Shown here: piece after piece, positions 1 to 12,362 of the stretch
Numbering within the stretch: the stretch's first letter is position 1
Layout: every line of letters begins with the position of its first letter
NCBI RefSeq assembly: GCF_020184175.1
Contig: NC_065533.1
Coordinates: 55,032,351-55,096,350, forward strand
Reading direction: 5' to 3'
Source: Aphis gossypii
Lineage: Eukaryota > Arthropoda > Insecta > Hemiptera > Aphididae
DNA: 64,000 nucleotides
Notes under the pieces: model-generated
What the model was told of the DNA's origin: nothing
Databases searched by the model: none
What the model saw: only the letters and a program-made list of their open reading frames with translations
Made by a program: the position numbers and the translations under genes

Positions 1-3000
1 GGTAATTACTTGTAATTTGTTGTTATTTTTTTAAAACGTTTAACAACTATTAAAATAAAATATATTTTTTATTTAGTATCTCTTCTAGTATTCCATCTTC
101 TTATGATATAAAATGGTAGCTTATAGTTTTTATTTTATTATTTTATAAGCACTTGAAATAATCTTGTATTTTATTAATACCTATAGTTGATTAAATATAT
201 ATTTATTTAAAATTTAGGAATACACGCACGTCATAAAAAAAGGGGGGAGGTTACTTCACTATGTAATAGGTTTTGGTTATTTCAAATAATTCAGTAAGTT
301 ACTGCAATGAAAGCGCTAAATTTAAACTAAGTCATACAATTACATTATTAGAACTTAATCATTACCTAATATCATACCTATGATGAAAAACGATATATTG
401 AGCAATGATGATCACAATCATTTATGTATGATTTATAGATTATTAATTAATGTTTTATTAATAATACAATAGATTGTACTAATTTTTATGAAAAACTAAC
501 TGCATGTAGGTAATTATATTTTAATATTAAAAATCGTTTTGGATAGTAATTATTATTACGCATCATAATATGTCCATATATAATGAGAAAATAAGTAAAT
601 AGGTACATAATGAAACAATAGCTTATAATTACTCTAAATCAAATCTTTATTTTGAAAATGTCATTGTACATTGTATACAAAAATATACACAGTAAATGGT
701 AAATTGTTTCAAGTACCTACTTATAAAATTTTTGAATTGCAACAAAATTAGTAAAATTTAAATTTTTTATTGAAATATCCAATATTGTCAACATTTGAAT
801 TCAAAATCTGATAAAAAATTATATTAATAGGTATACAAAGAACTCTATTTGTAATTATAGTAAAAAAAAAAAAAAACTATTGATAAATCTCGTATTACGT
901 TAAACTGAGATATTTAAGTTAAAATTTTTATGAATTTTTAACAACAAATTAACTAACTAATGTTCTTTAAAATATTTTATAAAATTTCAACCATTTTAAG
1001 TTCGAGTTTTAATTTTTTTTTAAGTATATAATATGGTTATTAATTTTTAAATTACAAAAACTTACAAAATTCATTTTGTCAGAAAACGGAATTACATTAA
1101 TAATATCCCTAGTTTTCTCATGTTTTTTTTTATTTATTATTATTTATTAAGTACACAGAACTTTCTACTTTTGACCCAAATTACATGCTAGATTCTATTT
1201 TCTACCAGTCACAACCATCAATATTTAAGATAAATGAACATCTTCAGAAATACAAAAATAAACACCATTTTAAAACCAATACATTCATCACTGTAACAAT
1301 TAAGTCTTGAAAAAATTGAAATTAAAAATCAGAAATATTTTAAAGATATCAACCGATTAAATTTTAAAAATGTACCCTGCACAAAGATATAAGTAAAAAT
1401 AAATAAATAAAAAAACTTAGATTTTAATTTAAATTAATTATTTATATAATTCTATATCCTTTTAATAATACCTTTATATTAATATTTTTTTAGCATACAT
1501 CTAATATTGCTGTATCTAAGTAATTAACTGTAATCGACAAATTAACGTATTTTATTACACTCAAAATATATCTTGTAAATTATTAATTTATTCATCTAAG
1601 TAGTAAAATATAATTTTGTTAATAAGATATATTTTTATTATACAGTGTTGTAACAAGTTTTTATACATTTCAACCAAAATATTTTAAAGTTAGGCACTTT
1701 TAAACACGGTAAAACACCATTTGATATTATTATCTACTTTATATGTACACTTAAGTTTCAATTTTATATGGTTTACAAAAATTAAGTGCTTTCATTACTT
1801 GTAGCTATTATTTAATATAAAATCCCGCCTATAAGTTTAGTGAACAATAGTAAGTACTCAATTTTTTGTTTCTTAACTATTCGTTTAACTATCTAATACA
1901 GGTACATTTATATTAAATAAAAAATGTAGTTTTGAACTTTTAAATGTGATTTTATAACAACGATGAAACTTTACATTTAATATTTTATCCATGCTAAATC
2001 GGCAGATTGCCCTAATTATTTAAAAACGATAAAACTTTTTTTTTTTAAAGTTTAATTTGAAAAACAATCAATTACTGTATACTGCAATCTAAATTTTTTG
2101 AGGATTGCTTTAATCTATTTTTCATTTTATCCTGAACAAATTCTAAAAGTACCACGAAGTGATTTTGAGTTCATTCTATTCCAATAATTTATAATTATAT
2201 TATACTTGTATTCAGCAGATTAGAACCATTAAAGTGTATAATAATCAATAGCATACAAATTTTATTTATTTATTTAACAAAATATGCTCGAGTAGTATAT
2301 ATTTGTAAGTTCGCAGTGGATTCGCACTTTGCACCATGGTAATCACACAATTTTCAAGGGGAAATGTTCGCCTTATAAATCTTCATTTTACTGTATAAAC
2401 ATTACAAAGAGATTACACAGCCTTTGACAGTCAATTCACCGTTCAAACAAAATTATTTACTATAAAAACATTATTACACATATTGGTTATCCAAAAATAT
2501 TTATTGTCTCAAAACTTTTGAATTTTCAAATCTTTTTTAATAAAAACCGAGATCATTTTTTCAAGTAATAAAAGAATACAATTTGTTTAAATACAATGTT
2601 TTTTTTTTATATCTATTGTTTTTGACATAAGCATAACACATTGATAGTTTACGGTTTCCAAATTGTATATACTATCTATGAATTAATTCTATAATATTAT
2701 TTAAATAAAATGCATTCTATTATGACTTGAAAAAATTCTACTTACAGTTAATTGATAATCAAATACTCTGTTATTCTTCTTATGTATATAATATCCCTAA
2801 TATATCCCTTGCATGTACATCAAGATATTTGAGCAGAACATTTCGGCTTGAACAAAATGTGATTACTGTAGTTAAAAATGCGTTTATCCTAGTCACATTC
2901 TTTTTTGTGATTTACTTTTTTTTAAAAAAATAATTATAAAATACTGTATATTATAATAAAAATTATTCCAGACACTATAAGAACTAATAATTCAACGTTT

Positions 3001-5433
3001 TTTATGATTTAAATGATAAAAGTAATAGTTAAAATTACCGTACATTTTATAAATTAATAAATACCTATTAGGTACTATCACCGTACGGCCCAAACAATAA
3101 CTATTCTATAGTATATTACAATTAAATATACCAAAAAGGCAAAAACCCACACATGTTTATGAACAAAATTTAACATGTTATTTAATTTTCCTCGTCATCA
3201 TTTAATATTTACTATCTGGCGTGATTTATTTTGAATAAAGAAAAACCACCAGTTTGCATTGTAATAGATAAGTATTTTTTAGTTTATTTTCTAATTATTT
3301 ACTGTTCTACTTAAGTACAGTTCTGTGATGTATATTTACTATATTTCAAATGTGATAGACAAAATTTGTTTATTTAATATCAGAAACTTCTACATCCTGA
3401 TTCACCAAACTAAAGAGAATTAATTTTATATTAAAAAATAATTGATTAAAATATCATAAATTGCCCAAATAAATCAACATAATATCTCATAAATTAGTAT
3501 ATATTGATCTTCTAGAATAATATGTTGATTATTCGTTGTATTTTTATTTTTTTATTAAAATGGATTAGTCTTTGTTAAAACGAATAAATTATCTATATGA
3601 GGATTAAAATGTCATTGAATATCAATGAGTTCTAGCGTAACAATTCATTTAATTTCAAAATATTTTGACGCATTACATTTTATATATATTTCATAAGTGA
3701 CAAATTATGTACGGAACATCAGTTTACAGCATACTCATTCCTATGCGTATAAAAAAGACACATTTATGATTAAACTAATGTTTGCGTGAAAGGAATTATA
3801 GTCAATTATATAAAAGTATACACACCATAATCGTATCAATAAAATAGTATTAAAAATACTATATATTAAGTATATATTGTATATGTTTTACAACACGGGT
3901 AGGCTGTTTGTTTTTAGCTCAGGGTAGAAAATTAATTAGGATCTCATAGGTATATGTTTTCAAAACTAAGAGTCAAAGTTATGATTACGCCTAAAATGAA
4001 CCACACAAATATAATAAGTATACGATTCTATTTTCAAAAATTTGTATAAAATAAAAATGTATGTTATTGATATGTATCTATATAATTATTATTTAATATA
4101 CAGATGAAAAAAATAATATAAATAAGTTACAATTGTTCATTAATTATTTATTACAACACCATAACATGAGTTTAAGTCATGCTAGAGTTTAAAAAAATTT
4201 ATAATAATGTAAAAATTAATAAGTTCTATAAAATCAATCATAAAACAATTAATATGTTTAATGTTTTTAATATTCAATTATATCAACATTCAACGATATT
4301 TTTAACTTAATGCGGTTACTGTATGTTTATTTATTTTATTTCTTTAGATACAATACGATATTACAAATCATGATTTCTATTATAATTTATCTCGCTACCT
4401 ATAATATATTATAATACAAAACGAGGTTGATTTAAGTTATTAAAAAAAAAAAACCCCGAAAGAAGTAATTTTAGCCCAGACTATACGTCATATAAGAATG
4501 GTGGCTCAGAAGTGCTTTCTATGTTAGGCACTATATATTTGAGATATATAATAAGTGAATTGAAAATAGTAATTATTTAAATTTTTTATAATAGGATTTA
4601 GATACATTAAATAATTGATTATCAAAATTGAAATACATAAATGATAATTATGTGTACGACTTTACCAAATTTTAAAAATTTAATTAAAAAATACTAATAT
4701 ATCATTAGTTATTTTTCGTACAATCTTACAATAATTTATTACATAAGTATACCTGTTGTGGGTAAAACGATTAGTAGAAAAATAGTGTACCTCTAAAATT
4801 GTGATTTCAGTGATTAAATGGATACACTTTAATTGAATAACATTTATATAAATATATATTATAAGATATTTTGTTTTGGTAATATTATATATTTTCACAA
4901 TAGACGTTTCTGTAGTTAATGCATATTTTTCTTTCTTTAAACTCAGATAATACTCTCTCGCTATTTCGATAATAATTCCTTTTTTTTTCATATAAAGCAT
5001 TCGAGATTTTTAGACACACTAACCACCCCTTTATTTTATGCTTTTATTTATTAATTGTATTATTAAATATGATACAATAATATTAATAAGTACTCACTAA
5101 AAATCAACGAACGAATTTTGTTAAGCTTTATTTTGGATTTTACAAACTTATCTAGGTATTCACTTGTTTTTATGATAATAATAAACATGTTAGTCCAATA
5201 CATTTTAAATAACGTAAATAAAATTCATAGATGGGAACGAAACACTTCGGGGAAACTGAGAGTAGTATAATAAATGGTAAATGGTACGAATCTTAAAATG
5301 CGCCCGTTCAGAAACAACAAAATTAAAATAAAACAATAACTATTTTTATTTTAAAAATGTTTTATACGCATGTAAAAAGAATGTAGAGTTTTGGTTGTAT
5401 TTTTTTTTTTTTTTGTTTTTCCTTACTATTTTA
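1..5433. other. AT-rich intergenic or intronic DNA
   Basis: No supported gene. The short open frames here (for example 2727-2933 and the minus frame 4680-5000) are low-complexity, rich in I, N, K, Y and F, and are what random AT-rich DNA gives. A short fragment near 1258-1300 resembles the end of the 2-kb repeat at 46757-48790 (shared words around 'caatacattcatcac'). The poly-T tract at about 5400-5432 belongs to the acceptor of the next feature. Confidence 0.6.
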
Positions 5434-5970
5434 GTATAATATGCGTGTGATGTGGATCCGACAATACTTTGAAGCACCACTCTCGGCTCAATCAACTCAT
5501 AATCCTCGTGAGACGGGCAACGTGTAAACTGGCTGACCAGTGAAAGAAAATAATACCACCGGTTACACAGTTACGTGTTAGTTTTCATACGCTCGCCAGT
5601 ATAGAGTAACATTGTGAACCACAGTCGCCGAATTTATACAGCGGTCAAAACATATTATGGCTTTCATTGCACGCAAACAAGGAACCGCGATATTTTCCAT
5701 CCAAAGGATCACAGACAAATATATTATTCAAATGGTATGGGCTACTTGTTAGCATTACTTTGTTACCTATATAATGAATATAGGTATACTGAACACGAGA
5801 CGGTACATGAAGATGAGAACACACCTTTAATGGAAAACCACGGAGACCGCTAAACGTTAATCTGCGTCTGTCATTCCGATTCTCTATTAGTTCCTAACAT
5901 ATTATGTTATGTAAATGTAAATTTGTAAAATCCATATAAAACCTCAATAAAAAACGATTTAGTCATTATA
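5434..5970 (+). other. Candidate terminal exon with 3' UTR
   Basis: A long T-rich tract (about 5400-5430) ends in TTTTAG at 5433, an excellent 3' splice site. The following roughly 420 bases are clearly richer in G+C than the surroundings, and an AATAAA signal lies at 5946-5951. If the exon is entered in phase 0 it codes about 31 residues, including WIRQYFEAPLSAQS, and stops with TAA at 5525-5527. An open frame at 5614-5853 also exists; it starts with GTG, so only an internal ATG at 5740 would be a normal start, giving a peptide that ends ENTPLMENHGDR. I cannot tell which frame, if either, is used, and no upstream exon was found. It could equally be a non-coding RNA exon. The product is not recognised. 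Confidence 0.3.
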
Positions 5971-7196
5971 TCCTTGAATCCTAAAAATAGAATATATTAA
6001 GTAAGCTTTTAAGTTCCAAAAACTAGAATGTGAATAAATGAGTATATAATTGATGAAATAATTGAAATAATTGAAATAATAAAAAAAAAACCATTCAGTA
6101 CAAATATTATACTTAAACAAATAAAAATTTAAGAGCTAGTTATTGAATTTAAAGTTCGCGTTGACTGTAATACAGCAATAATATAAATATTATTTTCAAA
6201 TGTTTATAAATTATAAAATCAATTCGAATACAAGATCATGTTTTTAAAAACTAAAAATTATCTTACTATTTAATATTTATTTCGCAAATGTAAATATATA
6301 TATCTAAATTTGGATCTAAAGTTGGTAGTGATTTAACTATAAAAACATTTCAGACTATTCGAAATGTACGAATATTTAGTCTCAACAAAATACTCCTTTA
6401 ATAAATAATAATGGTATGACTGCGTAAGTTATTATTCTAAAGCCACCTACACACAGATATACTAAAATTGCCTATACAGCACGCCGGACAACAAACGTGA
6501 AAAAAAATTATGATTTAAAACTTGATGAGTAGATTCTTTTCTTAATAGAACCCCTTAATTTAGTTTTAAGTATAAATATTTTATTCGAATATAAGTCTAC
6601 TTGAAGATTATTATATAAAATATTATATTCCATACACGGAAATTGGACAATTAAATGAGTAAAATAAATATAGATAAAGGACAATACTTAAAAAAAAAGA
6701 CATTATCTTGAAACAACAGTGAAATTTAATAGTCATATTATGTCTTTAATAAAATGTACTCGATTCATTTTTTTATCTCAAAAGTAAAAAATAATTTGAT
6801 TAATATTTTAAATGGTTATATACTTGTATTTATCACTAAGTCTATTATTATCCTGTATGTACAATATCACATTTTGTATTTAGCAAGACATTTATTATGC
6901 GTGGATTTAAAACTTTTTTTAATTTTTTTTTTTTTTTTTGTGTATGTAAGAGACTTTATATTATAGTGAACATTTTATTCCACTATTAAAATTTAGTGTG
7001 ATGCGAAATTTTATCAGATAAGAATTGATTTTGAATTGTCATTCGAAACTAGAACTAAATTGGTATTAGAAAAAACTAACAAACATTTGCAGGAAATTCA
7101 AAATATTTAAACAATACAAATTCATTAAAAATAAATACATAAATAAAATTCTTAAAATTTCTTCAAATTAAAATTTTTACTTATCAAGCATTAAAA
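5971..7196. other. AT-rich intergenic DNA
   Basis: No gene seen. There are three tandem copies of a nine-base unit (attgaaata) around 6055-6080. The frame 6754-6966 is I/L/F/Y-rich low-complexity translation and is not supported. Confidence 0.5.
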
Positions 7197-7436
7197 CAGC
7201 GATTCTCAAACATTTTTTTCGCGGAGCCCCAAAAACTTGAAATAGCAATTTTACTTCTCAAACAATTATGGATTAATAAATTACTAATATACAAACTTTA
7301 TACAATATAAATGTAACTTGTAACAATTTAACTAAAAATAATATATGTAGGTACTTAATTCAGATGTGCCCAGGGAGCCCGTAGATTAGTCTCGCGGAGC
7401 CCTAGGGCTCCACGGAGTACAATTTAAGAACCACTG
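7197..7436. mobile_element. hAT-type MITE, 240 bp, with exact 8-bp TSD
   Basis: The left end begins CAGCGATTCTCAAAC and the right end reads in complement CAGTGGTTCTTAAAT. Both are followed by a matching GCGGAGCCC / GTGGAGCCC block. The element is flanked by identical 8-bp duplications, cattaaaa, at 7189-7196 and 7437-7444. CAG...CTG ends plus an 8-bp target duplication is the signature of hAT-superfamily elements. There is no coding capacity, so this is a non-autonomous copy. Another partial end of similar type lies at about 21650-21688. Confidence 0.85.
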
Positions 7437-7444
7437 CATTAAAA

Positions 7445-9205
7445 CAAATTTATAATTATAAAATAGTACTGATATTTTGACTTAAAAGCTGTTTATAAAT
7501 AATTATATACTTCATTTTTTTTTCATCAAATCAACACTTGTTTCTTTGTGAAAAATATGCTTGAAAATTGTAAATTAAGTTCCGTTTTTACTATCTTAAT
7601 ATGTTTATGGTTAAAACTTATTTTTTGAGCTTCAAATTAAATTTTGTAAAAATTGAATATATTTTCAAAAATAATGATTCCCTCAAACGATCTCAGTAAT
7701 TTTGTTTAGATCAAAAAATGTTAAACACAGTAACTGTTTTTCATTGTGTATATTATAATTGTCTATCCCCAATAAAATTTAATAAAAGTTTATTATAAAA
7801 TACTGTATCTTTAAAAAAATGTATGCTGATCCACTCTTTTAATTAACAGATAATTATATATATATATTTTTAATACAATGATTTATCATAAAAATAAAAT
7901 AATTCTAACATATATATTACAGAAACTTTCTTAATTTTAAGTTATGCATTTTAAAAATTCCATGAATCAAAATTATATTACAATTTTCTAAGCTTAGTTA
8001 TTTTTATTTTGAGGTTTCTCAAATAGATGTTTGAAATTTTAGAATATTATTATTTTATGATTAACTAAATATTCATGATTAATAATTAATGGTTAGGGTA
8101 CTTTAAGACTTAAAAATTAATCAATTTAGAACTTAGATTGTTTAAAAATAAGATAATATAAGGAAGTTTGTAACTTATTAAACTTATTGTTTATTAAACT
8201 TTATACCTAACTTAATTTTAACTAATCTTTTTTGATTTTTTTTATAATCTATTACTTATTTTGTAATTTAAATACAAAATTGCTTTTAGTAACTCAAAAA
8301 GTGAACTCATAGTGAACTACATTATTCTTAAATAAACTTAAGTATGAAATTAGTAAAACTTGAGATATATTTATATCACAGTATATAATATTGGTTTATT
8401 CTTGCTATAAATGTATGACGTGATATTGTATAACTCTAATATATAGTGTATTTAAAAAAGAAGATATAAGTTTTGTTAAATTACAAACCTGTATTTATAA
8501 AATAAAAGATTTGTACATAATATGCTGAATAATTTTATTATTTATTTATAAATATACTTGTCTTAATGCTCAGTTAAGTATACACACTTATTAATACTCA
8601 ATAAAATACACACACATTTTATACGAAATCAGATCATAAAAAATTAATAACGTTACTAATTATTTTAGCTATTTATATACATAACAGATACGAATTAGAA
8701 TAGATATACCTATATAAGAACGAGTTTTCATACCATGATCAACTTACGCATGTTACCTAATATAACCTAGTATTTTGGGTATTAATAGTATGCTAAGTGA
8801 AACGTAACAGTTGTTTGTTATATAAATATCATTACTTCTAATATAAGATTTTAAAATAATACAATATAAGGGATTTCAAAATTCGAGGTATTATTGATTT
8901 TTAACAGTCAAAACTACCTTCTCATTTTGAAATAGTACAAATACTCACGCGTGGAATATATTAAGTGAACTTATTTACATAATATAGGTGCAGTGTTTCA
9001 TTACATAGTTAGATATTAATTAAATAATTAATGGTGTATTGGTTAAACGAATCGAAAGGAATTTAAATGATACTTATAGATATTTAATTAATATACATTT
9101 ATTATTATTTAATATACATCGTTTTTTATGTATAAATATAGGTAATAGCTAAATAAACTATTGTGAAACTATTCAACAAATATTTTACCGGAAAAATAGA
9201 AAACG
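7445..9205. other. AT-rich intergenic DNA
   Basis: Nothing recognisable apart from homopolymer and dinucleotide AT tracts. Confidence 0.5.
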
Positions 9206-9527
9206 ATGTACAACGAGTGGCTTTCCCTGGTCAAAAATGAAAAAAAAAAGATAACATCTATTATATTTGGAAAGAAAGACGTATTTACAACGATTTAGTG
9301 AAAATTTTAAATGGTATTTATCAGATGCTTCGACGAAAAACTATAACATTGAAATATTATGTGTACCCTCTACACATCGTCAAAATATGAAGAAAAAAAA
9401 TGGTGGCATGAAACTCAGTGAAGGAGTCGGTATAACCAATAATTTTGTGGAAAAAAAAATAGAATTATTTAAATTTCTTAACAAAAAACTAGAACATAAA
9501 ACACGCCTACATAAAGATATTATGTAG
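9206..9527 (+). pseudogene. Possible decayed coding fragment, unrecognised
   Basis: An ATG at 9206 opens a 30-codon frame (starts MYNEWLSLVKNEKKK) that ends at TAG 9296-9298. An overlapping frame in another phase runs on to TAG at 9525-9527 and includes YLQRFSENFKWYLSDAS and VEKKIELFKFLNKKLEHK. The longer frame has no ATG at its 5' end. Two overlapping frames offset by one base, with a less repetitive composition than neighbouring translations, would fit a frameshifted remnant. It could also be chance in AT-rich DNA. I do not recognise the protein. Confidence 0.2.
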
Positions 9528-11408
9528 CTAAGAATATTGTTATTCAAAAATGATTGAGTAATTTTTGAATAGGTACTAAATATTGTGATAAATAATTTAT
9601 CATATTTAATTATTAATCCTTTGTAGATCATCTAAGGTCAAATATTAACCGAAATAGAAGTTATTTATAAGATGAGTTGAGAATAAACTTAAGCATAGTT
9701 CCCAAATATAACGATATTAATACCAATATAGGTACAATAACTAACATTAAAAGAAACAATCACAGTTAATAAATTATAATCATTCATTATTATTAAGACA
9801 AGATTATGTATTTAATTTCCATTATGTTTCATGTTTATTTGCAATAATGAAAATTATAATTTGTCAATTCAAATCAATGTGAAATATAAGTTTATTTTAT
9901 TGTAAATTATATTTCAACTGTAACTTATTTAATTCTGATTATATGCAGTTACTGGTATTTTACCATTCAACTTAATACTTAGAATATTTCAATAAATTAT
10001 TATTGATCGTATAGTGCATAAATCGACGAAGTATTATTAATATTAATATTACCAAATCATATGGTTATAACATCAAATTATATTGTTTTAATGGAACATT
10101 CATTCACTAACATCTACTTTAATTTTAGTCTGGAAAGGCTTTTAAGTTTTTAAACAATATAAAATATAAGATTTAATCTTCTGCATTATTTATAATTATC
10201 CAATCAGAAATACTACTCTTAAAGAATATATAAATACTTGTATTTCAAAATTACACAATTTTAGTCTACCGTTATTTCAATAGAAATGAATTAATTGTAT
10301 TTATATAATATTAAACACTGTGTTAAAAATTATTTCCGGTTACTTTGTTAGAATTCTAAAAAAAAAATAGATCACAAAGACTGCAAACTTCCATTTTGTT
10401 ATTTATGTTAATTCAACATTTTGTATGCATCATTTTTAAATTTTTTAAATATCATAATAATCGTTATAGTATATAATGAGTATCATTTGTATTAAATTTT
10501 TGATTATACAAATAACAAACACAAATAAAAGTAAACATTAATCGTATCTCTAATAATAATTTGATATTATTTCGGATAAAATAAAAAGAATCTAAGTATA
10601 AGAAACAAATGTATTATGCGTTGATTTAATTGATTGTATTATTTTATTGTTGTTTTTTTATTTTTTTGTTTCTAATAAAAAAAAATCCAATAATTCACAC
10701 TAAATTTCTAGAAAAAATTGAAAAGTGGTCGCGTTATATTGATTTCATGCATTTAATTGTACAATGTTTGTAAATGTAGCTCAAACATTATTATGTTTAA
10801 GTATAAAATATATTAAATTAAAAAAATAAAGATATGGATTAATCTTATTCAATGATGATTAAAAAAGTAATTTAAATAAACTATATGTAATATGTATATT
10901 GTATACTGTAAAAGTCATCGATGGATTAATAACTTGTAGGTAGTATTTTTATTAGCTTATATAGTTATATGTATTTATAATTTAAGCAAACTAAAAATCC
11001 AATATGTTTTCAATTTAATTTAAACAAAAATATCTCTATATACTTAATTCCATTTTTAATTATTTAACATTAAAATATATAACAAATATACAATTATAAA
11101 ATATATTCACACATTAAAATTTAATGTCATAGATATATGTTTGATTAACATACATAACTAAAATGAAGTACCATCGTGTAAAATGATGAAATATACTTTT
11201 AATAAAAATAAGTAATTGGTAATAAGATTTATTAATAATACCTAAATAAAATATAAAATATTAGCTAGGAATATATGTACGTATATATTTATAGATATAT
11301 AAGATTTTAATGGGTACCTAATGATAAAATTAAGAAATATGTAGTTTAAATTGCATAAATTATAAAATTGAATATTGATCATTACACTTTTAATAATATA
11401 TTCTTTAC
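9528..11408. other. AT-rich intergenic DNA
   Basis: No supported feature. The minus frame 11242-11427 is low-complexity and is rejected. Confidence 0.5.
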
Positions 11409-11972
11409 CGTTGACTCCTAAAACCACACACTTTTGATTTCAACCCTAAAAAGGTCGATAGACAAAAGTCGCATACTTTGTAATGTATAAATAATATGTA
11501 TATTTTATAGTTTATAATTTATTCAAACAAAGCAAATATATATATACGAGTATTCAAATTTAAAAAAAAATGTACTCAAAATCTGCACTAAATTTTCTGT
11601 ACTTAAAATGTTCAAGTAATAAACACTTACCCTCTTTGTTATTATCGATAACTTTAAATTTATTAAAGTTAATTAAAAATATTGGAATAAAAATGCAAAA
11701 AATTACTTGCGTTTTAACCACTATATTATAGGTATACACAAAACCGACTATCAACAAATAGTAACAAAAGTCTTAAAACGTGTTGGCATGATTATTTCAG
11801 TATATCTTATGATCTTATCTTATGCGTTAGTTAACACTAAAAATAGTGTGTGGTTTTAACCACTATAAGTTTGGAGTAGTTTGTTAAACAATGACTGATA
11901 AAGTGTGAGATTTTTGTCTATCGACCTTTTTCTGGTTGAAATCAAAAATGTATGGTTTTCGAGTGCAACTTT
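11409..11972. mobile_element. Foldback / MITE-like element with long inverted ends
   Basis: About 60 bases near 11420-11485 (through aaaaccacacac and ggtcgatagacaaaagtc) recur in reverse complement near 11885-11962 (gacttttgtctatcgacc is matched by gatttttgtctatcgacc). The loop between is about 400 bases of AT-rich DNA. Ends were placed where the complementarity fades, so the limits are approximate, and I could not find a clear target-site duplication. The superfamily is unknown. The minus frame at 11560-11757 lies in the loop and is probably not a gene. Confidence 0.55.
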
Positions 11973-12225
11973 TTTCAAGTCTAACTCAATTATTCCTTAT
12001 GACAAAAAAGGAACCTCCCAGTGTAACTTCTGTGAATTCAACCTCTTGATGAAATAAAATACAAACTGAGTACCACTAACACCACAACGAAAAATTAAGC
12101 AAGAATATTATATTAAAAAAGTCTATCTTGGTCCGGACACCAAAACCAACAAAACAATCTTACAACTTATCTACAACCTAAAACAAAACTTAAACCAAAA
12201 AATAATGTATACTAATTTAATATTA

Positions 12226-12362
12226 CAGTGGAATAATCTTGATAACTCAAATTAGTTGGAGGCAAAAAAAAATTCGGGTTATCGAAAATTCGACTTATAG
12301 AAAGGATAATAATAATAGATATACAAAGACTAATAGAAGTTCGAGTTATTGAGGTTCCACTA
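12226..12362. mobile_element. Tigger/pogo-type MITE, 137 bp, TA target
   Basis: The left end CAGTGGAATAATCTTGATAACTC and the right end, GAGTTATTGAGGTTCCACTA, are inverted copies. TA dinucleotides lie on both sides (12224-12225 and 12363-12364). The CAGTGG...CTCGATAAC type of terminus with a TA target is typical of the Tc1-mariner superfamily, pogo/Tigger branch. Related copies lie at 24512-24577, 24916-25441 and 63386-63840. Confidence 0.7.

Noticed and set aside
4680..5000. 106-codon minus-strand frame
   Set aside because: I/Y/K/N-rich low-complexity translation with no recognisable domain or composition shift.
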